Shown here piece by piece: positions 1 to 7,438 of a stretch of 9,239 nucleotides of DNA (position 1 is its first letter; every line of letters begins with the position of its first letter). The translations under genes and the position numbers were made by a program. The notes under the pieces were generated by a model. It saw only the letters and a program-made list of their open reading frames with translations, was not told the DNA's origin and ran no database searches. The DNA comes from Veillonella sp. (GTDB lineage Bacteria > Bacillota > Negativicutes > Veillonellales > Veillonellaceae). The DNA lies in assembly GCF_019414865.1 (NCBI RefSeq), contig NZ_DXLG01000064.1, forward strand, positions 1-9,239, read 5' to 3'.

Positions 1-14
1 TTCATCAAACAAAA

Positions 15-2132
15 GTGGTATTAACTCATAGTCAATGGGCACATGTTATATTAGGATCTATTATTATAGGAACAATACTAGGGTATGGAAATTATTTTCC
101 TGTACTCAATCAAATGCACTACATCTTTGCTATAGGGATAGCCATTATAGGTGTCGGTGTTTTTAAAGCCTTACAATCGGCTAATTGGTGGAGCTCACTT
201 GGTAAGTTAATAGTATTTGTGTCCCTTTTAATAGGACTATCGTATTACCAAACAAATTTACGGATTATACATTTTAATAGCTATACATCATATTATTTGC
301 ACCAAGAAGGAGAATATCTTGGTACGGTTGTAATTGCTCCTGAAAGAGTAAATTTGAACGGACATGAGTATTACAAATATACCATTGAAATCCATAGCTT
401 ACATCCTTATAAAGATACTGCCAAAAATGATTATATTAATGCTAAGGGCCGTTTACAGATATACTCAAAGGCATCTACCACCAAACATCCCATACGACTA
501 GGGGAATATGCAGTTGTAGAAGGTACCCCAAAGTCCTTATTTCTTATCGAAGAGGAAGGTCGTATTAATCTTCGTGGCCGATATATGAGTTCCAATACTC
601 GAGGACGTATCTATGATGGTGTATATAGAGTTGCGAGTCATAAAGATTTACAAGCATTTCACTTTAAAGAAACCTATTCTGAAGAACTATATAGGAAACT
701 CTTATTTATTTGTGGATTAATACGAGAGTCTATAGATAAAACTATTTCTAATTATCTAGAGGGTCCACAACATGTATTAGCACAATCATTAGCTTTAGGT
801 GGCCATTATAGTGAGCTAGGGGAAGATACAATGAAGGATTTTTCCTACACAGGACTTATCCATATTTTATCCATATCAGGTTCACATATTGCTCTCTTGT
901 TAGCATTGGTATATGGACTGGGACGACTTATTAAATTAAGAAAACGAACCAGTTTGATTATGGGAATTTTAGTGGCCTGTATGTATTGTGGTGTCGTTGG
1001 TGGTGATGCTCCTGTTGTACGGGCAACGATAATGAGCATACTCATGTGTATGGCTTACATAAAAGGTCGATTATATCAAGCTAAGCAAGCATTATGCATA
1101 TGTGCCATACTATGTTTAGTATATGATCCTTTTTCTATATTTGATGTAAGCTTTCAGCTATCGTTTGGTGCAACCTATGGTTTGCTCATATGGGGAAAAG
1201 TATTATATGAACGTATTCAATGGTTACCTAAATGGATTAAAACACCTCTTGTATTATGTGTATCAGCACAGTTGCTCATCTTGCCTCTACAGCTATATTA
1301 CTTTCATTATATTAGTATTGCTAGTTTGTTAGCAGCTTGTATAGTGGCACCTTTATTAGATTTATCTATCGTTTTAATTTTTATAAGTACTGTTATTAGC
1401 TATGTATTGCCGATATCATTTCTATGGTCATTGATAGATGTACTATTACGTATATCCTTATATTTAAATCATGTGTTAGGTCGTAGTGGCAGTTTACTTT
1501 GGTTAGGCATGATGAATCCTTATTGTGCTTATTTGTATTTGGTTCTATTAGGTTTATTTACGTATTTTTTAACCCATAGAAAAAGGTATACTGTTTATAT
1601 AGTGTTATGTTTAGTTTTTATGGTCACAACCTTTGGTACTTCATATTATGTGACACAGTATCATAAGAATGCATTGGTTCACTATATTCCTATGAAGCAG
1701 TGTAATGTATTACTTTGTATAGAACCTAATCACGAAGGGGCCTATGTATTAATTGATGCGCCAGACCATATTAAAACTACACCTAATGAAAGGCTTATCA
1801 ATCAAGCTATACGGGCATATGGTGTCAATCCAAAAGTTGTAAAAGTAGACTACTTTCATAGTAACGGATCTGCAAAAACAATATATAAAAATAGTATGAA
1901 AGAAATCGATGTATATAATGGACAAAGAGGAGAAAAAAATCTAAAATTAAATGATAAGACTAATACATTATTTATTACGAGTCGATCTAGTATAATGAAC
2001 GAAATTGGTCGCATATTACCGGATAATACTGTTTTATTTAGTAGTCCTCATGGTGCATTACGCGATGTGGACCCATCATCAGAACACATGTATATAATGG
2101 GGTACAGTTACATTAAAGATATCTATCTGTGA
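15..2132 (+). CDS. comEC: ComEC/Rec2-family competence DNA-uptake channel, with a degenerate C-terminal domain; start uncertain
   Basis: Inner-membrane channel that carries single-stranded DNA into the cytoplasm during natural transformation. Visible layout: hydrophobic N-terminal segments (about residues 8-78), a soluble beta-rich OB-like region (about 98-195), then the multi-spanning Competence domain (about 250-520). The latter has the family signatures TGLIHILSISGSHIALLL (279-296), GDAPVVRATIMS (330-341) and DVSFQLSFGATYGL (377-390). Family members usually end in a metallo-beta-lactamase-like domain of roughly 250 residues. Here only about 160 follow the last helix, and no HxHxDH motif or DVGQGD-like strand is seen. 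The GTG at 15 has no ribosome binding site in the 14 bases before it, and the frame is open to the window edge, so the true start may lie upstream. Codons are less optimised (many ATA, AGA) than in polC, suggesting low expression. Family assignment is firm; activity of the tail is doubtful. Confidence 0.9.
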   Translation: MVLTHSQWAHVILGSIIIGTILGYGNYFPVLNQMHYIFAIGIAIIGVGVFKALQSANWWSSLGKLIVFVSLLIGLSYYQTNLRIIHFNSYTSYYLHQEGEYLGTVVIAPERVNLNGHEYYKYTIEIHSLHPYKDTAKNDYINAKGRLQIYSKASTTKHPIRLGEYAVVEGTPKSLFLIEEEGRINLRGRYMSSNTRGRIYDGVYRVASHKDLQAFHFKETYSEELYRKLLFICGLIRESIDKTISNYLEGPQHVLAQSLALGGHYSELGEDTMKDFSYTGLIHILSISGSHIALLLALVYGLGRLIKLRKRTSLIMGILVACMYCGVVGGDAPVVRATIMSILMCMAYIKGRLYQAKQALCICAILCLVYDPFSIFDVSFQLSFGATYGLLIWGKVLYERIQWLPKWIKTPLVLCVSAQLLILPLQLYYFHYISIASLLAACIVAPLLDLSIVLIFISTVISYVLPISFLWSLIDVLLRISLYLNHVLGRSGSLLWLGMMNPYCAYLYLVLLGLFTYFLTHRKRYTVYIVLCLVFMVTTFGTSYYVTQYHKNALVHYIPMKQCNVLLCIEPNHEGAYVLIDAPDHIKTTPNERLINQAIRAYGVNPKVVKVDYFHSNGSAKTIYKNSMKEIDVYNGQRGEKNLKLNDKTNTLFITSRSSIMNEIGRILPDNTVLFSSPHGALRDVDPSSEHMYIMGYSYIKDIYL

Positions 2133-2140
2133 AAGGAGGA
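2132..2140 (+). promoter_or_regulatory. Ribosome binding site that fixes the holA start
   Basis: AAAGGAGG, a near-perfect Shine-Dalgarno match, lies 4 bases before the ATG at 2144 and overlaps the last base of the comEC stop codon. A GTG at 2129 in the same frame would overlap the comEC stop and sit upstream of this site, so it is not the start. The arrangement suits translational coupling with comEC. Confidence 0.85.
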
Positions 2141-2143
2141 ACT

Positions 2144-3121
2144 ATGGTACATATTCAACTCATTTATGGCGATGAGCCACAATTAATTGAAGAAGAAAAA
2201 CGTAAATTTTTAAGTGCCTATCCTGACCTTCCAGTAACTGTATTAGATGATGAAGCTGGGCCACAGAAAATAAGTGAAAAGCTATGTGAAGATTCGCTCT
2301 TTGGCGATCAAAAGGTATTTTGTTTAGTGAATTTACCTATTATTCGTAAAAGCGGTAAAAATAGCGATGCTTGGGTTCCATTATATGAACTCATTATGGA
2401 ATATAATGGGAATAATCCCATCCTTTTGATTTATCATGATATGATTGATAAACGCATCAAGCAGAATAAAGCGATTTTAGATAAAATTCCCAATCATCAA
2501 TGTAAGCGCCTTGAAGGGGCAGACCTTGTGATGTGGATACGTCAGTATTGCACTTCTAATGGTTTTAAAATGACCCCTGATGCACAGGAATATGTAGCTC
2601 ATCTCATCGATTTGTGGCAAGATGTACCGGTTTCTTTTATGAGAACCGAATTTGACCGGTATTTTCTACAAATTATAGGTGATAAAGTCATTACTAAAGA
2701 GTTTCTCGAAGAAAATGGTAGCGATTATGGGGCTAAAAACATTTTCACCTTTAAAGAGGCTCTGTTAAAACGAGATATTGATACATTGCTTGAACTATTT
2801 CCGTTTATGTTCGGCTATAAAGAATTAGACCGTGCAATGAGCTATATTGAGGGGCAATTACGTTTACAGTTACTGGTTAGCGAATGCCGTCAAGCGGGAA
2901 TGTCTGTTCAAGCTATTCAAAACTTATGTAAGGATCATGATTCGTCATTTAAACCATATCCAATTAAGCTAGCTTATGAGGCGAGTCCTAGAATTTCAAT
3001 TAAGGCGCTACGAGCTTTATTAAAAGGGCTCTATGAGATTATATTGGATAGCCGTAGCAGCAAGGGCGATATTTGGCGATTTAGAGATTTATGTATTACC
3101 TATTGTGGGTATAAGGGATAA
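2144..3121 (+). CDS. holA: DNA polymerase III delta subunit (clamp-loader wrench)
   Basis: Delta opens the beta sliding clamp as part of the clamp-loader complex, so that the clamp can be placed on primed DNA. The 325-residue product has the family's N-terminal signature, a beta strand then YGDEPQLIEEEK (8-19). SLF at 51-53 sits where delta proteins carry their clamp-contacting hydrophobic pair. ILLIYHDMIDKR and WIRQYCTSNGFKMT are typical of domains I and II, and an all-helical C-terminal domain follows. Like other delta subunits it has AAA+-like organisation but no Walker A motif. Length is normal for the family (about 320-350). The ATG at 2144 is chosen because of the strong ribosome binding site just before it. 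It lies 11 bases after comEC, a pairing common in Firmicutes, and 2 bases before polC. What is unusual to me is polC as the next gene instead of rpsT. Identification rests on motifs and synteny. Confidence 0.9.
   Translation: MVHIQLIYGDEPQLIEEEKRKFLSAYPDLPVTVLDDEAGPQKISEKLCEDSLFGDQKVFCLVNLPIIRKSGKNSDAWVPLYELIMEYNGNNPILLIYHDMIDKRIKQNKAILDKIPNHQCKRLEGADLVMWIRQYCTSNGFKMTPDAQEYVAHLIDLWQDVPVSFMRTEFDRYFLQIIGDKVITKEFLEENGSDYGAKNIFTFKEALLKRDIDTLLELFPFMFGYKELDRAMSYIEGQLRLQLLVSECRQAGMSVQAIQNLCKDHDSSFKPYPIKLAYEASPRISIKALRALLKGLYEIILDSRSSKGDIWRFRDLCITYCGYKG
3113..3118 (+). promoter_or_regulatory. Ribosome binding site of polC, inside the end of holA
   Basis: AAGGGA lies 5 bases before the ATG at 3124, within the last codons of holA. 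It is weaker than the holA site. The 2-base gap between genes makes translational coupling likely. Confidence 0.6.
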
Positions 3122-3123
3122 AA

Positions 3124-6100
3124 ATGAAAGTACGTTATCGTGTTGTACCAAAACAGAATAAGAAATCATCCTTCTATGTAAACTGTCATAGCCAACATGT
3201 GACGATTCAAGCGGCGGACTCGGCCTTTTCCACATTACTTGGTTTGCGTGAAAGATTGTCTGCATGGTATAAGGAAAAAAATATCTCTTTTGACGATATT
3301 CCAACTAATACCGATACAGCTTGTTGTTTCGCATGGAAAGTAGATACTGAAACTGGAGAAGGTTTAGATACCTATTATTATGGTGGTGGCTGTGGTGCTG
3401 GTGAATGGATAGAAGCGGCAGAAGCGCAACGTGAGGCTGAAGAGGCTAAAAACAAAGTGCCTAGAGGTAAGTCTTTTGCTGGTTATGATCAACAAGATGA
3501 ATATGATGATGTTGACGAAGATGATTTTGCTCCATTTGTAGAGGCTGTTGAGTTAGGCTATTTCAACAATAGTCCAGTTGTTGTGTCTCGTTCTAATCAA
3601 ACGGCTGCCGCATCTAGCGGTAGTGATACTGTCGCATCTGTGAGCAGTACACCTAAAGCAAGCAAAGGTTTTGCACCTAAAAGTACTATAAAATCTACTG
3701 GAAAAGGTAGTGAAGGGGATAGCAAATATCCTCGTCGTGCACCGAAGGATGCTCCTACTGATGAAGGCATGATTTTAGGACCTAAAATTGAGGGAGTTAC
3801 CTCTAAAATTATGGGCACTTTGGATACGCCTAGTGTTATTTTTGAAGGTGTATTTGTTGGTCTAGATAAACGTGATACTAAGACTGGTAAAAGTATCGTT
3901 AACGGTAGCATCGTAGACGATACGAATAGTATCAAATTTATCAAGTTTACGAACAGCCCTGAAGAAGGGGATGCGCTACTTAAACAATTGAAAGGTTTAC
4001 AACGTGTACGCGTACAAGGTAGCGTCAGCTTTGATGATCGATTTGATAAGGATTATATCTTATCTATTCGAAGCATTGAAGCTATGGAAACTAATAGCGT
4101 GGAGCGCACTGAAAACCGTCCAGACTCCCGTGTAGAGCTGCACTTACATACTAAGATGAGTGATAAGGATGCCCTTGTATCTGTTAAAGACCTATTTAAA
4201 ACAGTAAAAAAATGGGGTCATCCTGCGGTGGCTATTACAGATCACGGCGTTGTACAAGCCTTTCCAGAAGCTCAAGCTCTTGGTAAAGAGTTGGGCGTTA
4301 AGGTTATCTACGGTGTAGAAGGCTATCTCATTGATGATGAAATTGTTGCTCGTGATGAAGAGCTTGTAGTAGATAAGAAGAAGAAAAAAGAAAAAGATAA
4401 ACGTTACCATATTATCTTATTAGCTAAAAATATGGTAGGTTTGCGCAATCTGTACAAGATGATATCTATTTCTCACCTTGAACACTATAAGGTACGTCCT
4501 CGTTTGCCTCGTTCTGTTATTGAAGAACATCGTGAAGGCATTATTATCGGCTCTGCTTGTGAAGCTGGTGAACTTATGCAATCCATTGTTCGCGGCGCTA
4601 CAAAGGAAGAACTATTAGAGATTGCATCTTTCTATGACTATCTTGAAATTCAGCCACATACAAATAATATGTTCTTGGTTCGTAAAGGGCTTATGCCAGA
4701 TGAGCAAGCTCTTATCGATATGAATAAAACAGTTATCGAATTAGGGGAAGCTTTAAATAAACCAGTATGTGCTACTTGTGACGTTCATTATTTAACACCA
4801 GAAGAAAAAATCTACCGTGAAATCATGTTAACGGCATGTGGTTATCCAGATGCAGATGAACAACCAGATTTGCACTTACGTACTACAGATGAAATGTTGG
4901 CATCCTTCCCTTATTTAAGTGAAGAAAAGGCCTATGAAGTAGTAGTTACTAATACTCGTGCTATTAATGATAGTATCGAAGATATCAAACCAGTGCCAGA
5001 CGGTACATATTCTCCAAAAATTGAAGGCGCCGATGAAGCTTTCACAGAAATGTGCTATAGAAATGCGAAGGCTATTTATGGTGATCCATTGCCACGTGTT
5101 GTACAAGAGCGTTTAGACTATGAATTGGATTGTATTATCTCCAATGGTTATGGTGTATTGTATTATATCGCTCATAAACTAGTAAAAAAATCTCTTGATG
5201 ATGGGTATCTTGTAGGTTCTCGTGGTTCTGTAGGGTCTTCCTTCGCAGCTACTATGTCTGAGATTACAGAGGTAAACCCATTACCACCACATTATGTATG
5301 TCCTAACTGTAAATATTCCGAATTCTTTGAAAAAGGCGAATATGCAGGTGGCTTTGACTTGCCTCGTAAAGACTGTCCTAAATGTGGTCATGCGCTACAA
5401 ACGAATGGCCATGATATTCCGTTTGCTATCTTCCTTGGTTTCGAAGGTGATAAGGTTCCAGACATCGACCTTAACTTCTCTGGTGATTACCAAGCAAAAG
5501 CTCACAAATATACGGAAGAATTATTTGGCCGTGACAATGTATTTAAAGCCGGTACTATTGGTACTATCGCTGATAAAACTGCATTTGGTTATGTTAAAAA
5601 GTACGCTGAAATTAGAGATATTCAAGCCCGTAGTGGTTTCTTTGAACATTTAGCAAAAGGCTTTACGAATGTAAAGAATACTACTGGTCAACATCCAGGT
5701 GGTATCATGGTATGTCCTCGCGATATGGATGTGCATCACTTTACACCTATACAGCATCCTGCGAATAAGAAGGAAAGTGGCGTATTAACAACACACTTTG
5801 ACTATCACTCTATCGAAGGTCGTATGACTAAGCTTGATATTCTGGGCCATGATGATCCTACTATCATTCGTATGCTAGAGGATTTGACTGGTATTGATGC
5901 AAAAACTATACCATTTGATGATCCAAAAACATTGAGCTTATTCTCTTCTACAGAGGGGATTGGTTTAACACCTGAACAATTACAAGGTGACCAAGTAGCC
6001 AGCTTGGCTGTACCAGAATGTGGTACAAAGTTTGTACGAGGCATGCTTGAAGACTCTCGTCCTCAAACATTCTCTGATTTAGTTCGTATCTCTGGTTTCT

Positions 6101-6915
6101 CTCATGGTACCAACGTATGGCTCGACAATGCGCAAGATCTCATTAAAAATGGTACTTGTAAGTTGAACGAAGCTATTTCTACCCGTGACGACGTAATGAA
6201 CTTCTTGATCCATCGTGGCATGGATAGAAAGCATAGTTTCTTCGTAATGGAAAACGTACGTAAAGGTAAGGGCATTGAAAAACGAAACAAACAAGGTCAA
6301 GCTACTACGGAATTTGAAGCAGAAATGCGTGAGAACAATATTCCTGAATGGTTTATTGAATCTTGTAAAAAGATTTCCTATCTATTCCCACGGGCCCATG
6401 CGGTAGCCTATGTAATGATGGCATTCCGCATTGCTTGGTTTAAGGTGTACCATCCATTGGCATTCTATGCGGCATACTTCTCCATTCGTGCCAAGGCCTT
6501 TGACTTACGCATTATGACGGGAGACCTTAAAACTCAAATGACTGAGTTCAACCGTATTAAGGCTCTCGATCGTGCTGCCAGTCCTAAAGATAAGGACCTT
6601 ATGAGTGCGTTAGAAGTATCTATGGAAATGTATCAACGGGGCTATCGTTTTATCAATGTAGATATCCAGCACTCCGAAGCTAGACGTTTTAGCATTAAAG
6701 ATGGTGCATTATTGCCGCCATTCTTAGCTATTGATTCCTTAGGTGAAACTGTAGCTGATGCTATCGTTGCTGAACGAGAAGAACGTCCGTTTACATCTCT
6801 AAAAGACTTGCAACGTCGTTGTAAGGTATCTAATACCATCATTGATCTTATGAAAGAACTCAAATGCTGTGGTGAACTACCTGAAGACGAACAAATGTCA
6901 CTCTTTGGAGCATAA
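3124..6915 (+). CDS. polC: PolC-type DNA polymerase III alpha subunit without the intrinsic proofreading exonuclease
   Basis: Replicative DNA polymerase of low-GC Gram-positive lineages. Domains in the 1263 residues: a short N-terminal region (1-85), an acidic then Ser/Thr/Lys-rich linker (about 97-218), an OB fold (about 220-325), a PHP domain with HLH (340-342), DH (373-374), E399, H429 and DVH (553-555), the polymerase core and a C-terminal tail. Core landmarks are SRGSVGSS (699-706), a zinc site C726/C729/C751/C754, the catalytic PDIDLNF aspartates D780 and D782, TTGQHPGG (853-860), the third catalytic aspartate D905 in KLDILGHDDP, and FPRAHAVAY (1088-1096). QMSLF (1257-1261) at the C-terminus is a beta-clamp binding motif, as in B. 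subtilis PolC. The usual PolC (about 1440 residues) has a DEDD exonuclease inserted in PHP. Here residues about 403-428, including a run of five lysines, replace it. All polymerase and PHP metal ligands look intact and the frame is unbroken, so this is a lineage architecture, not a decayed gene. A terminator follows the stop. Confidence 0.96.
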   Translation: MKVRYRVVPKQNKKSSFYVNCHSQHVTIQAADSAFSTLLGLRERLSAWYKEKNISFDDIPTNTDTACCFAWKVDTETGEGLDTYYYGGGCGAGEWIEAAEAQREAEEAKNKVPRGKSFAGYDQQDEYDDVDEDDFAPFVEAVELGYFNNSPVVVSRSNQTAAASSGSDTVASVSSTPKASKGFAPKSTIKSTGKGSEGDSKYPRRAPKDAPTDEGMILGPKIEGVTSKIMGTLDTPSVIFEGVFVGLDKRDTKTGKSIVNGSIVDDTNSIKFIKFTNSPEEGDALLKQLKGLQRVRVQGSVSFDDRFDKDYILSIRSIEAMETNSVERTENRPDSRVELHLHTKMSDKDALVSVKDLFKTVKKWGHPAVAITDHGVVQAFPEAQALGKELGVKVIYGVEGYLIDDEIVARDEELVVDKKKKKEKDKRYHIILLAKNMVGLRNLYKMISISHLEHYKVRPRLPRSVIEEHREGIIIGSACEAGELMQSIVRGATKEELLEIASFYDYLEIQPHTNNMFLVRKGLMPDEQALIDMNKTVIELGEALNKPVCATCDVHYLTPEEKIYREIMLTACGYPDADEQPDLHLRTTDEMLASFPYLSEEKAYEVVVTNTRAINDSIEDIKPVPDGTYSPKIEGADEAFTEMCYRNAKAIYGDPLPRVVQERLDYELDCIISNGYGVLYYIAHKLVKKSLDDGYLVGSRGSVGSSFAATMSEITEVNPLPPHYVCPNCKYSEFFEKGEYAGGFDLPRKDCPKCGHALQTNGHDIPFAIFLGFEGDKVPDIDLNFSGDYQAKAHKYTEELFGRDNVFKAGTIGTIADKTAFGYVKKYAEIRDIQARSGFFEHLAKGFTNVKNTTGQHPGGIMVCPRDMDVHHFTPIQHPANKKESGVLTTHFDYHSIEGRMTKLDILGHDDPTIIRMLEDLTGIDAKTIPFDDPKTLSLFSSTEGIGLTPEQLQGDQVASLAVPECGTKFVRGMLEDSRPQTFSDLVRISGFSHGTNVWLDNAQDLIKNGTCKLNEAISTRDDVMNFLIHRGMDRKHSFFVMENVRKGKGIEKRNKQGQATTEFEAEMRENNIPEWFIESCKKISYLFPRAHAVAYVMMAFRIAWFKVYHPLAFYAAYFSIRAKAFDLRIMTGDLKTQMTEFNRIKALDRAASPKDKDLMSALEVSMEMYQRGYRFINVDIQHSEARRFSIKDGALLPPFLAIDSLGETVADAIVAEREERPFTSLKDLQRRCKVSNTIIDLMKELKCCGELPEDEQMSLFGA

Positions 6916-6941
6916 TAAAATATAAGTTAAAACCTAAATAC

Positions 6942-6986
6942 AAAATAAGCACTATATACCTAAAAGGTGATATAGTGCTTATTTTT
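6942..6986 (+). terminator. Intrinsic terminator after polC
   Basis: The arm at 6942-6960 pairs with 6966-6985 over 19 base pairs. There is a single bulged G at 6969, a TAAAA loop (6961-6965) and a T run at 6982-6986. The hairpin starts 26 bases after the polC stop and closes the comEC-holA-polC unit. The A run on the left arm would also allow termination of transcripts coming from the right, but no minus-strand gene ends here. Confidence 0.9.
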
Positions 6987-6994
6987 ATATATTT

Positions 6995-7003
6995 TGCTAC
7001 AAT
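6995..7003 (+). promoter_or_regulatory. Possible extended -10 promoter for the small acidic gene
   Basis: TGCTACAAT combines a TGn extension with a -10-like TACAAT hexamer (6998-7003). It lies just downstream of the polC terminator and 38 bases before the next ATG. No good -35 hexamer is seen: the spot 17 bases upstream is GTGCTT inside the terminator stem. Overlapping alternatives such as TACAAT at 7003-7008 or TAATAT at 7009-7014 cannot be excluded in such AT-rich DNA. Confidence 0.4.
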
Positions 7004-7041
7004 ACAATTAATATATCATTGGTGTAAGGGAGTGTTATGTA

Positions 7042-7353
7042 ATGATAAGTGGATTATTGAAGTTTTTAGGAATTAAGTCATCGGATAGCAATATTTCTAA
7101 AGAACCTAAAATAAAATTAGAAGATAATAGATGTGAATCGAATATTGCTAAGGAGCATCAAAATCAACCTATAGAGATTGAATTTTGGGATATTGAGCCC
7201 GAGGATGTGCCTGAGTTGGAAGAATCCGATATTCCAGGTGTATATTTTAACGAATTCCGAGAATATGTCGATGAAGAGGGGAATGTATTATCGCCATCAG
7301 ATCTTGATGCAATACGGTATAAAGACGATTACGAGGACGATTATTATAGATAA
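7042..7353 (+). CDS. Small, strongly acidic protein of unknown function
   Basis: I do not recognise this 103-residue protein. It starts with a short amphipathic segment, MISGLLKFLGIK (1-12), too short to span a membrane. A polar stretch follows with two similar heptads, DSNISKE (15-21) and ESNIAKE (32-38). The C-terminal two thirds is rich in Asp, Glu and aromatic residues (28 acidic against 11 Lys/Arg in all), ending in a DDYEDDYYR tail (95-103). There is one cysteine and no known catalytic motif. AAGGGAG at 7026-7032, 9 bases before the ATG, is a credible ribosome binding site. A start-stop ATGTAA at 7037-7042 overlaps the start codon. The gene sits alone between two strong terminators with a possible promoter of its own, which supports it being real. 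Folding as a small acidic domain, membrane association through the N-terminus, or protein binding are all only possibilities. Confidence 0.75.
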   Translation: MISGLLKFLGIKSSDSNISKEPKIKLEDNRCESNIAKEHQNQPIEIEFWDIEPEDVPELEESDIPGVYFNEFREYVDEEGNVLSPSDLDAIRYKDDYEDDYYR

Positions 7354-7386
7354 AAGAGGAGTCATCAAATGATGACTCCTCTTTTT
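7352..7386 (+). terminator. Strong bidirectional terminator between convergent genes
   Basis: A perfect 15-base-pair stem (7352-7366 with 7371-7385, core GAGGAGTCATC) has an AAAT loop and a T run at 7382-7386. The stem begins inside the TAA stop of the small acidic gene (7351-7353). Read on the minus strand, the same hairpin is followed by TTTTA and lies about 53 bases after the stop of the poxB-like gene, so it can end both transcripts. The remaining 7387-7438 is AT-rich and holds nothing I can name. Confidence 0.92.
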
Positions 7387-7438
7387 GAAAGTTTTGCAGT
7401 TTATTTAGTTTGGCAGGTTTGATAAATTTGGCAGATTT

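Noticed and set aside
2129..2143. GTG at 2129 as the holA start
   Set aside because: It overlaps the comEC stop and lies upstream of the strong ribosome binding site; the ATG at 2144 begins the normal delta N-terminus.
3597..3944. Open 115-codon frame on the minus strand opposite the PolC linker
   Set aside because: It is an antisense shadow of the low-complexity Ser/Thr/Lys stretch and OB fold; the hydrophobic-looking product is a composition artefact.
4375..4404. A-rich run in polC (lysine cluster) as a possible programmed frameshift site, recalling dnaX
   Set aside because: The AAAAAAG heptamer at 4384-4390 is out of register for a canonical -1 slip (zero-frame codons are AAA AAA GAA), no downstream hairpin is evident, and the zero frame continues through a full polymerase.
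5294..5653. Open 119-codon frame on the plus strand inside polC, in another frame
   Set aside because: It covers the zinc-binding and catalytic-aspartate part of PolC, which is clearly coding in its own frame. The alternative protein has no recognisable features and no ribosome binding site stands out.
7393..7434. Short direct repeats TTTGGCAG at 7409-7416 and 7427-7434, with a partial TTTGCAG at 7393-7399
   Set aside because: Only two full 8-base copies in a short AT-rich spacer after the terminator; no link to a mobile element, array or known site.
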